From IMG/VR virus record IMGVR_UViG_3300042698_000013, positions 1-28,322 of that record: a stretch of 28,322 nt of DNA, one strand, 5' to 3'. The stretch comes from a virus. Positions within the stretch are counted from its first letter, which is position 1. Each line of letters opens with the position of its first letter. Positions 21,109 to 27,644 of this stretch are shown here, in pieces. The notes beneath the pieces were generated by a model. It searched no databases. It saw only the letters and a program-made list of their open reading frames with translations, and was not told the DNA's origin. A program made the translations under genes and the position numbers.

Positions 21109-21572
21109 ACCGCCTCCTTGATCCGCTTGCTGATAAACGTTTGAAGCTGAGCGCGGTACTTCGTGCCGATGAGCTTTGACCAGCTTCTTGCCTTCGTGCC
21201 AGGGTGATTGACGCTCTGCCGAAACACCACGCCGCCCGATGCGCCACCCGCTTGCGAGCCGATGAAGCCAGGGCGCGTCTTGGCGCGATAGCCGCCAAAG
21301 AAGCGCAGCCGCTTGGCGCGACGTGCGACGATCCGATGGGCGCGTGTGCCCTTGTCAAGCATATTCCACACGTCATCATTGACCGTCAAGCTGTAGCCGT
21401 CTGAGCGCTCTTTCACGTCAACCGTAGGCTTGTGCGACCACGTTTCAAACGTCGCCTCAATATCCTTCTTGGCGGCTTCGGCGGCGTCCTCCATACCCTT
21501 CTTTGCGGCTGGCGCAAAGCGAGTGAAGTTGATCGCCTTAGCCGAAGGCTTGATAGCGGTTAACTTTATCAT
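21105..21572 (-). CDS. HK97 gp10-like head-tail protein
   Basis: A 155-residue protein with an N-terminal helix rich in Ala/Lys (KKGMEDAAEAAKKDIEATF), a central beta part (YSLTVNDDVWNMLDKGTRAH, WNMLDKGT being the usual core motif) and a C-terminal HPGTKARSWSKLI followed by a helix. The 'LDKGTRAH ... HPGTKAR' combination is the signature of HK97 gp10-like minor proteins at the head-tail junction. ATG 21572 overlaps the upstream gene by 35 bases. It lies in the packaging/portal block rather than after the capsid gene, which is less usual. Confidence 0.85.
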   Translation of the reverse strand: MIKLTAIKPSAKAINFTRFAPAAKKGMEDAAEAAKKDIEATFETWSHKPTVDVKERSDGYSLTVNDDVWNMLDKGTRAHRIVARRAKRLRFFGGYRAKTRPGFIGSQAGGASGGVVFRQSVNHPGTKARSWSKLIGTKYRAQLQTFISKRIKEAV

Positions 21573-21744
21573 TGCGCCCGTTCCTGCGTATCATCTTGAC
21601 CACGCGCCAAACGTGCTCAATCACCAGCATCGTCATCACAACCATACCGATGCGCCAATCTGACCAGAACGCCCATGCCCATGCCGCTCCGATGGTTACA
21701 GCAACCACGGAAAGATAGAAGATAAGAGCCTTGCGTACCGTCAT
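21538..21744 (-). CDS. Small membrane protein (68 aa)
   Basis: Start ATG 21744 overlaps the TGA of the preceding 44-codon gene (ATGA), so it is preferred over the longer frame to 21816. It has two hydrophobic stretches, ALIFYLSVVAVTIGAAWAWA and the segment MVVMTMLVIEHVWRVV, separated by a short charged loop, and a basic C-terminus (RRNGRNDKVNRYQAFG). A holin or other membrane role is possible, but it is far from the endolysin, so the function is open. Confidence 0.65.
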   Translation of the reverse strand: MTVRKALIFYLSVVAVTIGAAWAWAFWSDWRIGMVVMTMLVIEHVWRVVKMIRRNGRNDKVNRYQAFG

Positions 21745-21875
21745 TTGATCCTCACATTCCAGCCGCGTATCATGATGCCCTGTCGCATATAGGGGTACTG
21801 CTGCGGGTCTGACCACAGCAGCATACGCCGCCTGATGCGTATCCAGCCAAAACGGAAGCCAATGTAGTAGCTCAC
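21741..21875 (-). CDS. Small ORF (44 aa)
   Basis: GTG 21875 follows the upstream stop by four bases and has GAAGG about 11 bases upstream; the TGA overlaps the next ATG. The product is very basic and aromatic (MSYYIGFRFGWIRIRRRMLL) with a C-terminal RGWNVRIK. It fills an otherwise empty gap in a tightly packed operon. No family is recognised. Confidence 0.5.
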   Translation of the reverse strand: MSYYIGFRFGWIRIRRRMLLWSDPQQYPYMRQGIMIRGWNVRIK

Positions 21876-21879
21876 TTTA

Positions 21880-22080
21880 CTAGTGACCTTCTGCTATCGC
21901 ATCTTCAATCCGGCCAAACACATCGCACTCGATAATGTTTATTGGCGCGATTGGGCCGAGTGTTTGTTGCGGGGTTTCATCTCGCATCCGCTTGTATGCT
22001 TCGGCGGCATCTCGATTGGTAAACACCGGCCCCAATGTGATATGTTCATGCTTCCCAAATGTGACCAAGAATACTATCAT
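21880..22080 (-). CDS. Hypothetical small protein (66 aa)
   Basis: Starts at ATG 22080 (ATGA overlap with the head protein gene) rather than at the longer frame's 22137. The order is strand, strand, helix, strand: MIVFLVTFGKHEHITLGPVF, then NRDAAEAYKRMRDE, then INIIECDVFGRIEDAI. It resembles the many short phage proteins with a beta-beta-alpha core whose function is not known. Confidence 0.65.
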   Translation of the reverse strand: MIVFLVTFGKHEHITLGPVFTNRDAAEAYKRMRDETPQQTLGPIAPINIIECDVFGRIEDAIAEGH

Positions 22081-22679
22081 GCTATCCTCTTTCGCTTGAC
22101 CTCGTAGCTGCCGACCAGCGCGGGGCATTCGGTACAATGCTTCTCAGGCTTGCCCATCACGCGGGTCAACGTGCCTGTGTCGCTGTCCTCGCCTTCAGCC
22201 TTGACGGATATCGAGCAACCGCAATTCGTCTTGCATATCTGGTTGCCCGGTAGCAGATGCTCAGGGATAATCCAATCGCCCCAGCGTGCCACGTAGTACG
22301 CCTGCTTGGTTGCGCCCGCATACAAGTTCGCTCGTGCCGTGGCCTGGGCCATCGTGAGCTTGCCAGCCTTCAAGTCAGCCACGAAGCCGTCAAGGTACTT
22401 CAGTTGCGCCCGTATGCGCTCGTCAAGCTCCTTGCGCTCGGCCCGGCTCAATCCCTTGATCGCGCTAGGGCTAACGCCCAGGCGCTCGGCTGTGGCCGCG
22501 ATATAGGCGGCGGTTTGCGAGCGCTTGATCGCCAGCTCCATTTGCTTGCGCCATGCGCCGATGCTGCCACCGTTCGCCAGCGCCTGCGTGGCCGGTTGGA
22601 TCAGCGTGAGCGGCTGCGCGCGGAGGGTGTCAAGGTTGGTCGGCAAGGTACTTCTCGCGCCTTCGTGCGTAGATATCAC
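22077..22679 (-). CDS. Mu F-like minor head protein (head morphogenesis)
   Basis: A 200-residue helical protein directly after portal and the small HTH gene. The last 60 residues hold the features of the phage Mu gpF / SPP1 gp7 group: ARWGDWIIPEHLLPGNQICK, then CGCSISV and, after a charged loop, HCTECPALVG, a Cys/His cluster likely to bind metal. Starts with GTG 22679, overlapping the HTH gene by 50 bases; a TTG at 22646 would overlap by only 17. Short for the family (often 250-350). It probably goes into the head near the portal. Confidence 0.75.
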   Translation of the reverse strand: MISTHEGARSTLPTNLDTLRAQPLTLIQPATQALANGGSIGAWRKQMELAIKRSQTAAYIAATAERLGVSPSAIKGLSRAERKELDERIRAQLKYLDGFVADLKAGKLTMAQATARANLYAGATKQAYYVARWGDWIIPEHLLPGNQICKTNCGCSISVKAEGEDSDTGTLTRVMGKPEKHCTECPALVGSYEVKRKRIA

Positions 22680-22818
22680 TACAATGTTTGTGGGCTATTT
22701 GCGATACTCTCGTGGGCGAAATACCATACTGCTGTGCAATGTCTTTATACATCACCCCAGCACGTATCTTCGCAATAACTGCGATCGTCCGTTGTGATAT
22801 CTTGCCCTGCTCACCCAT
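22630..22818 (-). CDS. Small helix-turn-helix DNA-binding protein
   Basis: A 62-residue protein starting at ATG 22818, eight bases inside the portal gene's end. Residues 8-45 read as a homeodomain/resolvase-type HTH: helices RTIAVIAKIRAG, YKDIAQQYGIS and the recognition helix PTRVSQIAHKHCSD, followed by a basic tail (YARRREKYLADQP). It is encoded between portal and the Mu F-like gene, an odd place for a regulator. It might control late transcription or help packaging. Confidence 0.75.
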   Translation of the reverse strand: MGEQGKISQRTIAVIAKIRAGVMYKDIAQQYGISPTRVSQIAHKHCSDIYARRREKYLADQP

Positions 22819-24415
22819 CCTTGCTCGCCTCCTCTGCCCACTTGACCGCTTCGGCCCAATCTTCCTCTTTGGCCTTTGTTGCCATCTCAATATCGGATAG
22901 GCGCTTCCATCCTGAGAGATCGGCAGGGTGATTGACGGCGTATTCGTATGCCTCTTCATACGCTTTACTTGCGGCCCGCTCCATTTGGGCGCGCATATAC
23001 TCCATATTCGCAGCAACAAGGCGCGATACCATATCAGGATCATCGGCCTTCGTCGCTGGCACCGGTGCGACCGGCGCGGGCAACTGCCCCGCGTAGGGCG
23101 CGCGTGGCGTAGCTTCAACCGGCTTCGACTGATCGCCGCTATCAGTCAGCGTGCCTTGCGGCGTCACGTCTTGCGGCAAGAACTCAGGCGGTACCAAGCC
23201 CTCGTCAACCGCAATCTGGAGGGCCATGTCTTGCGTGATGATCGGCTGGTTGCCATTGAGCACAACAAGGGTATCCGCCTTCAGTTTGTTGAGCGTGGCC
23301 TTCATTTGCTGATCCCTGATATCGTTTGTCTTGACCTGAAAGATGGTTGCCTTTGGCATCACGAGGAAGTTAAGCTTATCTTCCAAGTCTTTGACGAAGT
23401 ATGGCAGCCCGCCCGCCTCTTCGGCGGCTTGCTCGGCAACCTGGGCCGATGCGCCGCTGTTCAGGCCGGCTGCGCGCTCGACCAGCTCATCGGGGTTGAG
23501 GCCGATCGCAATGGCATAGGTGCGCAAGCTGGACTTCTCAACCTGATCCACATCAAAACCATCGGCCACGCCGGCCAGGTCAAGCGGTGCGACGTTGATC
23601 GGCTGGTCGGTCTGAATAGGTACCATGACCGCGCCCTTATAGACAACGTGCCCCTTCCTGATCTTCTCGGCTTCGCTTGTTTCCATCGCATCTTGCAACT
23701 GCCTGCGCGACACGCCCGTGATGAAGTACAGCGTCAAGGCACGCGAGCCGGTGATCTTCTCACGGTAGTACGTCTTGGTTGCCGAGAGGGTTGTAATCGT
23801 CTGGAACGCACGCCGGGCGGCACAGCGGCCAATGCCCCAGAGCCTGGTTCGCGGACTAGGCATGTCACTCCCAAAGATCACCTGATCGCCTCTCAGCTTG
23901 TGCCAGCCGCCCTCCCAATCGATATACAGCACGGGGTAGTTAAGGTTGCCCGTGCGGTAGCAGCGGAAGCTATCAAGGTGGTACAGGCCCATGACCTTGC
24001 CATTGGCCTTGTTGCCCGCCCGCACAACCTCAATGAACCAGCCGTTATCCGTGGTCAGGAAGTCCGTCACCGTCTTGACCACGCCCTCACGGTACCTAGC
24101 CGGCCCGTCAAGGTTGCGGATCAGCCCCTGGCCGTATTCCGTGCGGCGCGTGCTATCGTCGCTATCGGATATCTCATAGCCGCGTACCGCGATCTTCGTG
24201 ACAGCCTTAGCGATGGCCGATGCCCACATATCCTCTAGGTCAAGCGTGGCCGCTAGCACCCGATCGCCGCCTCTGCTGCCGTGTACCGGCAGCGTGGCGA
24301 CGGGGCTGGTCATAGCGCCGGGGTCAAACACCGTCCATGCCCATACGCCCTGATCGGGCGATTGCACGAAGTCTTGCTTGGTGACGCTCCCCTTGCGGTC
24401 TATTAGGTCGGTCAT
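22811..24415 (-). CDS. Portal protein
   Basis: A 534-residue protein at ATG 24415 (ATGA overlap). Portals form the dodecameric ring at the head vertex for DNA entry. Seen here: alpha/beta wing and stem-like parts in a typical order, with MWASAIAKAVTKIAVRGYEI (about 63-82), WFIEVVRAGNKANGKVMGLY (about 125-145), a segment HLDSFRCYRTGNLNYPVLYI with FGSDMPSPRTRLWGIG, the helix KTYYREKITGSRALTLYFIT, and AGLNSGASAQVAEQAAEEAG. The last 90 residues are Pro-rich then helical and charged. Immediately after the terminase genes, as usual. Strong family resemblance by pattern and position. Confidence 0.85.
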   Translation of the reverse strand: MTDLIDRKGSVTKQDFVQSPDQGVWAWTVFDPGAMTSPVATLPVHGSRGGDRVLAATLDLEDMWASAIAKAVTKIAVRGYEISDSDDSTRRTEYGQGLIRNLDGPARYREGVVKTVTDFLTTDNGWFIEVVRAGNKANGKVMGLYHLDSFRCYRTGNLNYPVLYIDWEGGWHKLRGDQVIFGSDMPSPRTRLWGIGRCAARRAFQTITTLSATKTYYREKITGSRALTLYFITGVSRRQLQDAMETSEAEKIRKGHVVYKGAVMVPIQTDQPINVAPLDLAGVADGFDVDQVEKSSLRTYAIAIGLNPDELVERAAGLNSGASAQVAEQAAEEAGGLPYFVKDLEDKLNFLVMPKATIFQVKTNDIRDQQMKATLNKLKADTLVVLNGNQPIITQDMALQIAVDEGLVPPEFLPQDVTPQGTLTDSGDQSKPVEATPRAPYAGQLPAPVAPVPATKADDPDMVSRLVAANMEYMRAQMERAASKAYEEAYEYAVNHPADLSGWKRLSDIEMATKAKEEDWAEAVKWAEEASKDG

Positions 24416-24615
24416 GGCGTGTCCTCAATATCCGGTTCATGCCGGCCTTCAAGTTGAATAATCGGCACACCATCTAAGCTATGCCGCCATACAACCGGCT
24501 CGGACTTCCATCGGCGTAGTGCCGCTTGAAGCGCGGCGCGCTCTTCATCGGTTATGGGAGCGACGAACGACATATATACAATCCGCCCGTTCTGATCAAT
24601 CGTAGGCTCTATCAT
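24412..24615 (-). CDS. Hypothetical protein between terminase and portal (67 aa)
   Basis: ATG 24615 overlaps the terminase TGA, and its own TGA overlaps the portal ATG. The protein (MIEPTIDQNGRIVYMSFVAP) has two strands, a helix (DEERAALQAALRRWKSE), then two more strands and an acidic tail. No family is recognised. The position suggests a packaging or portal accessory role. Confidence 0.65.
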   Translation of the reverse strand: MIEPTIDQNGRIVYMSFVAPITDEERAALQAALRRWKSEPVVWRHSLDGVPIIQLEGRHEPDIEDTP

Positions 24616-26015
24616 GTATTCCTCAGCTTCCAGCACAAATAGCGCAGCGCATCAGGCCCGTGGTTGTGCGCGTCGATTGGTTCACCACGGTCATTCAAGC
24701 GATACGCGCCCATCTCATAGCGCAAGTGTGTGCAGCGCGGATGGACATACACCCGCCGCCTGCCGTTCGTATCCTTTGCCAGAAAGCGGCGGGTTGTCTT
24801 GATACTCTCGTCAATGCTCTCAGGCTTGCCATAGGAGCCAATGCCATAGGTTTGCAGCCGCCCGCGTAATGCGGCGGCTGCACTATCAATCACGGCAAAC
24901 TCTGGCGATGGATAGCCCAGCGCAAGTACGCGCTCGATATGCGTTTCTTCAAGCAACTTGACCGCGTAATCTTCGTAGAATACATTCAACCCGCCATCGT
25001 CGCGCTCTTGCACGAGCAAGAATACACGCGGGCTGCTGCCTTCGGTGTACTGCCCGGATTGCGGATCAAGCTGGCCGTGATAGCCATCATCGCCCGCCCA
25101 CATGATTGCGCCGCCGTTCGGGTCAAACTCTGCCGCTTCAGTCACGTTGCCATCGTCGGGGCCATCGCTCCAAATATCATACACCAGACCGGATGCCGCT
25201 GTGAATGCCTCCAGGTCATTCGCCGGGTACTCACGTAGCACGCTGGCCGTATCGCCTGATGCTTCGATGATCTTCTGATCGCGCCAGCCCTCACCCCGAT
25301 CAGGGTGCGCAAACCACGGCAGGAAGATCGCCTTGTAGCCGTTCGCACCAGCCTTGGCGTGTTGCCAGAACTGATGATAGGCCGTCCCTGGGCCATCGGC
25401 GCTACTGATAATGAAGAGCTTGCCGCCCGCGTCGATGGTCGGCTTGACGGCGGCTAAGGTTTGACGCGGCCATGCCATAAAGGCCCATTCGTCAAGGATA
25501 GCCAGGGCTGCGGTTAACGATCGGCCTGCGTTCTTGGTCGCAGCCAGGCTGACCACGCTACTTGCGTTCGACCATTCCAGATCGGCGGTGTTATCTTTAA
25601 CGAGCTTTGGCATAAGCGCAACATCGTCGTGGTGATGGTGCATAAAGCTTATGCGGTGGATAAGCTCGTCAGCTTCGAGTTGACCACGCGACAGGCAGAG
25701 TACCGGCTGACCGGCATACAGTGTACACATACGCAAGGCATACAGGCACGCCAGCCAGGATACGCCGAGCTGGCGAGCCTTCAACACAACAAGGAGTTGC
25801 GTATCCGCCATCGTTTGTAAAAGTGCTGTTTGCTCTTCCCAAACAATAAAGCGAACGTGAGCTATCTCGCTCCCATCTGGTACCTCAATCTGCGTGCGTG
25901 CGGCGAATGCGCCAGCCGTCTGCTCGCGCATCTTGGCTTGCCAGGCTGCACGCCGCCGACGTAACTCTAGCTCAGCTTGTGCTCTTAGCTTCAGTGATGG
26001 CGAGTAGTTCAGCAT
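24612..26015 (-). CDS. terL: Terminase large subunit
   Basis: A 467-residue DNA-packaging motor. The ATPase domain has a Walker A-like VVLKARQLGVSWLA (76-89, the deviant K/R-x-R-Q-x-G form common in phage terminases), Walker B LAILDEWAF (171-179) and the coupling segment IISSADGPGTAYHQFW. The C-terminal nuclease domain carries AVIDSAAAALRG and NHGPDALRYLCW. N-terminal residues 1-50 are helical and likely contact the small subunit. ATG 26015 overlaps the small subunit gene by 44 bases in another frame. All key residues of the ATPase look intact. Confidence 0.93.
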   Translation of the reverse strand: MLNYSPSLKLRAQAELELRRRRAAWQAKMREQTAGAFAARTQIEVPDGSEIAHVRFIVWEEQTALLQTMADTQLLVVLKARQLGVSWLACLYALRMCTLYAGQPVLCLSRGQLEADELIHRISFMHHHHDDVALMPKLVKDNTADLEWSNASSVVSLAATKNAGRSLTAALAILDEWAFMAWPRQTLAAVKPTIDAGGKLFIISSADGPGTAYHQFWQHAKAGANGYKAIFLPWFAHPDRGEGWRDQKIIEASGDTASVLREYPANDLEAFTAASGLVYDIWSDGPDDGNVTEAAEFDPNGGAIMWAGDDGYHGQLDPQSGQYTEGSSPRVFLLVQERDDGGLNVFYEDYAVKLLEETHIERVLALGYPSPEFAVIDSAAAALRGRLQTYGIGSYGKPESIDESIKTTRRFLAKDTNGRRRVYVHPRCTHLRYEMGAYRLNDRGEPIDAHNHGPDALRYLCWKLRNT

Positions 26016-26484
26016 CGGTTAGTGCGCCTATATCGACCTTGCCACTATGCCGCACGTCGGCGCGTTCGCGGTACTTCTCAGGCCGGATACCCTTTAGGAG
26101 AAAGATAGCAAGCGTATCGCTGTATTCGTGTTCGATATACGGAACCATAATCGGTTCGTTCTTATCGTTCACCAGCGGAATACCTTCGGGACTAAGGGCT
26201 TGTACCATAATCGCCGCGCCGTTATGAAACTTGAGGCGCTGTACGCCTTGCTCTGCGCGCCGACGCACCTCTTGTTCCAATAGGTCAGCCGATTCGTCAA
26301 GCGCCTCTAGCCAATCGGCGGCGAATGTCGGATCGGATTCTCGCAAGGCATAGACTGTTGTGCGTCCTATCTCTGCCGCTTCGCACGATTGGCGAATGTT
26401 GCCAGTCCTGGCAAGCGCAGCAAGGAACGCCTTTGCCCAGCGTGGGCGCTTTTTAGGTGTGCTGTTTTGTTCTGTGTCGCTCAC
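25972..26484 (-). CDS. terS: Terminase small subunit
   Basis: A 170-residue protein starting with GTG 26484 in a GTGA overlap. The N-terminal part is a helix-turn-helix (WAKAFLAALARTGNIRQSCE, then IGRTTVYALRESDPTF), the middle is an oligomerisation helix (ALDESADLLEQEVRRRAEQG) and the C-terminal part holds FLLKGIRPEKYRERADVRHS, the usual small-terminase segment. It recognises the packaging site on phage DNA. It directly precedes terL, as expected. Confidence 0.88.
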   Translation of the reverse strand: MSDTEQNSTPKKRPRWAKAFLAALARTGNIRQSCEAAEIGRTTVYALRESDPTFAADWLEALDESADLLEQEVRRRAEQGVQRLKFHNGAAIMVQALSPEGIPLVNDKNEPIMVPYIEHEYSDTLAIFLLKGIRPEKYRERADVRHSGKVDIGALTDAELLAITEAKSTS

Positions 26485-26648
26485 GGCAGCTTAATCAGCG
26501 GGCCGGCCAGAATGACCACAGCCAAGCCAATGCCAAACAGAAGCATACACAGCCATTCGGCCAGTGCCAGGCGCTTGCCAATCCACCAGAGCAAGGTAGC
26601 GAGCGCGGCGGCGATAATCGCCATCAGTGTTGCTGGGCCAATTGTCAT
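26481..26648 (-). CDS. Small membrane protein, possible holin (55 aa)
   Basis: The chosen start is ATG 26648, with AAGGAG six bases upstream; the same frame is open to GTG 26780, which has no ribosome site. Two hydrophobic helices are seen (LMAIIAAALATLLWWIG and WLCMLLFGIGLAVVILAGPL) joined by KRLALAE. Size, two membrane spans and proximity to the endolysin suggest a class II holin, but the region has two other membrane proteins and the choice between them is open. Confidence 0.6.
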   Translation of the reverse strand: MTIGPATLMAIIAAALATLLWWIGKRLALAEWLCMLLFGIGLAVVILAGPLIKLP

Positions 26649-26699
26649 GATGGTCTCCTTATGAATGTGGAGCCAATGGGCCGTATCGAGCGGCTTAAC

Positions 26700-26726
26700 G
26701 TACCGTGCCTTATCATTCCACGGTAC
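26700..26726. repeat. 8-bp inverted repeat upstream of the terminase operon
   Basis: GTACCGTG (26700-26707) and CACGGTAC (26719-26726) flank 11 bases. It sits in the 150-base gap between the lysis and packaging genes, about 50 bases before the 26648 start on the minus strand. It could be an operator or RNA hairpin; the U run needed for a terminator is missing. Confidence 0.5.
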
Positions 26727-26767
26727 ATCACCTACGGGCATCTGCGGATAAGGATCGATAGCCCGCC

Positions 26768-26830
26768 TGGCATATCTCACTATGCTGCCATTGGCATACT
26801 ACCGAAGGTACCTCCATACGAGATATGCCA
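26768..26830. repeat. 11-bp inverted repeat at the end of the lysis genes
   Basis: TGGCATATCTC (26768-26778) and its exact complement GAGATATGCCA (26820-26830) enclose 41 bases that contain TATGC/GCATA-type arms of their own. One arm lies in the last codons of the 38-residue membrane gene and the other in the gap before the packaging genes. It is a likely stem in the mRNA or a binding site. Confidence 0.5.
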
Positions 26831-26915
26831 TACTGCCGAGCCACCAGAACGCAGCCCACAGGATGAACAGTCCTATGATAGCACACACACGCAAGAAGCA
26901 CGATGGGCGCTTCAT
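26799..26915 (-). CDS. Small membrane protein (38 aa)
   Basis: A 38-codon frame starting at ATG 26915, in an ATGA overlap with the previous gene. A short basic N-terminus (MKRPSCFLR) is followed by a hydrophobic helix (VCAIIGLFILWAAFWWLGSM) and a basic aromatic end (YLVWRYLR). This is a one-span membrane protein of the size of small holins or lysis accessory proteins. It is accepted because of the exact overlap and clear membrane segment. Confidence 0.55.
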   Translation of the reverse strand: MKRPSCFLRVCAIIGLFILWAAFWWLGSMAYLVWRYLR

Positions 26916-27256
26916 TGTTGCATACCTGCTCGAAACGCAAAGAACGCCGCAACAATCACAATCACGGCCACAATCTCTATCACGACCCGTATATACTGCC
27001 ATCGCTGAATAGCCGCCTGCCCATCATCGATCTTTTGGAGCTTGGCGTCAATCTGTGCCTGGCGATCGATCCGTGCCTTATCGTCAATGTCAAGCCGCTT
27101 CTCAAATCGAAAGACTTCATCGGCTAACAGTCCAATGGCACGGTTGACCGTCTCACGATGCACGCGCCATGCATCGTGCAGCTCGCTTAACGTTTTGAGC
27201 ACAGCACGATAGGCATCGTCATGCGAGTTCTCGGTTAGGCGATCATCATTCGGCAT
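26912..27256 (-). CDS. Coiled-coil protein with C-terminal membrane anchor, possible holin
   Basis: A 114-residue protein with a long charged helix (about residues 20-85, heptad-like, ending RQAQIDAKLQKIDDGQAAIQ) and a single C-terminal hydrophobic segment (VVIEIVAVIVIVAAFFAF, about 91-108). Tail-anchored coiled coils of this kind occur beside endolysin genes and are often labelled holin-like or hemolysin XhlA-like. It overlaps the preceding gene by 11 bases. Function is inferred from architecture and position. Confidence 0.6.
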   Translation of the reverse strand: MPNDDRLTENSHDDAYRAVLKTLSELHDAWRVHRETVNRAIGLLADEVFRFEKRLDIDDKARIDRQAQIDAKLQKIDDGQAAIQRWQYIRVVIEIVAVIVIVAAFFAFRAGMQQ

Positions 27257-27644
27257 CGCCTACCTGCTGCGCCTTCAGTTGCTCAATCTCGTTTGCGAGC
27301 TGGTACATCGTGCGCGATAGTTCGCCTACCTGGCCGGCGTCCAAGAATTGATCCTCTAGTCCATGTACGCGAAGTGCAATCTGGTCAAGGTCAAGCTGAA
27401 GATCACGCAACCGATCGCCGCGTGCCTTATCAAGCCTATCCACCTTATTGTTAACCGCAACCACCGCGCCAGCCGCCATAACGGTGGCACCGCTCAGGGT
27501 TGACGCAAGCAGGTTGCCCAGCGCTTCTCGAAAGCGGATCGCCAGATTAGGATCGGCGTCACTCGGTAACATCTCGGCCACGACACGGGCTAGCTCATTG
27601 CTGGCTTTGGTCAGCTCAGATTCTTTTCTCGGCTCGGTTGTCAT
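27246..27644 (-). CDS. Coiled-coil protein with a central hydrophobic stretch (132 aa)
   Basis: ATG 27644 overlaps the amidase stop. Residues 1-45 are a charged N-terminus with a helix (RFREALGNLLASTL), residues about 46-66 are weakly hydrophobic (LSGATVMAAGAVVAV) and may span the membrane, and residues 75-128 form a charged coiled coil (RLRDLQLDLDQIALRVHGLE). Lying between endolysin and the tail-anchored coiled coil, it is probably another lysis or membrane component, though no family is recognised. Confidence 0.6.
   Translation of the reverse strand: MTTEPRKESELTKASNELARVVAEMLPSDADPNLAIRFREALGNLLASTLSGATVMAAGAVVAVNNKVDRLDKARGDRLRDLQLDLDQIALRVHGLEDQFLDAGQVGELSRTMYQLANEIEQLKAQQVGDAE

Noticed and set aside
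22928-24238. A 436-codon plus-strand open frame opposite the portal gene
   Set aside because: It mirrors the portal gene on the other strand. Its residue content (many Arg, His, Leu) looks like a shadow of GC-rich codons, and there is no ribosome site or motif.
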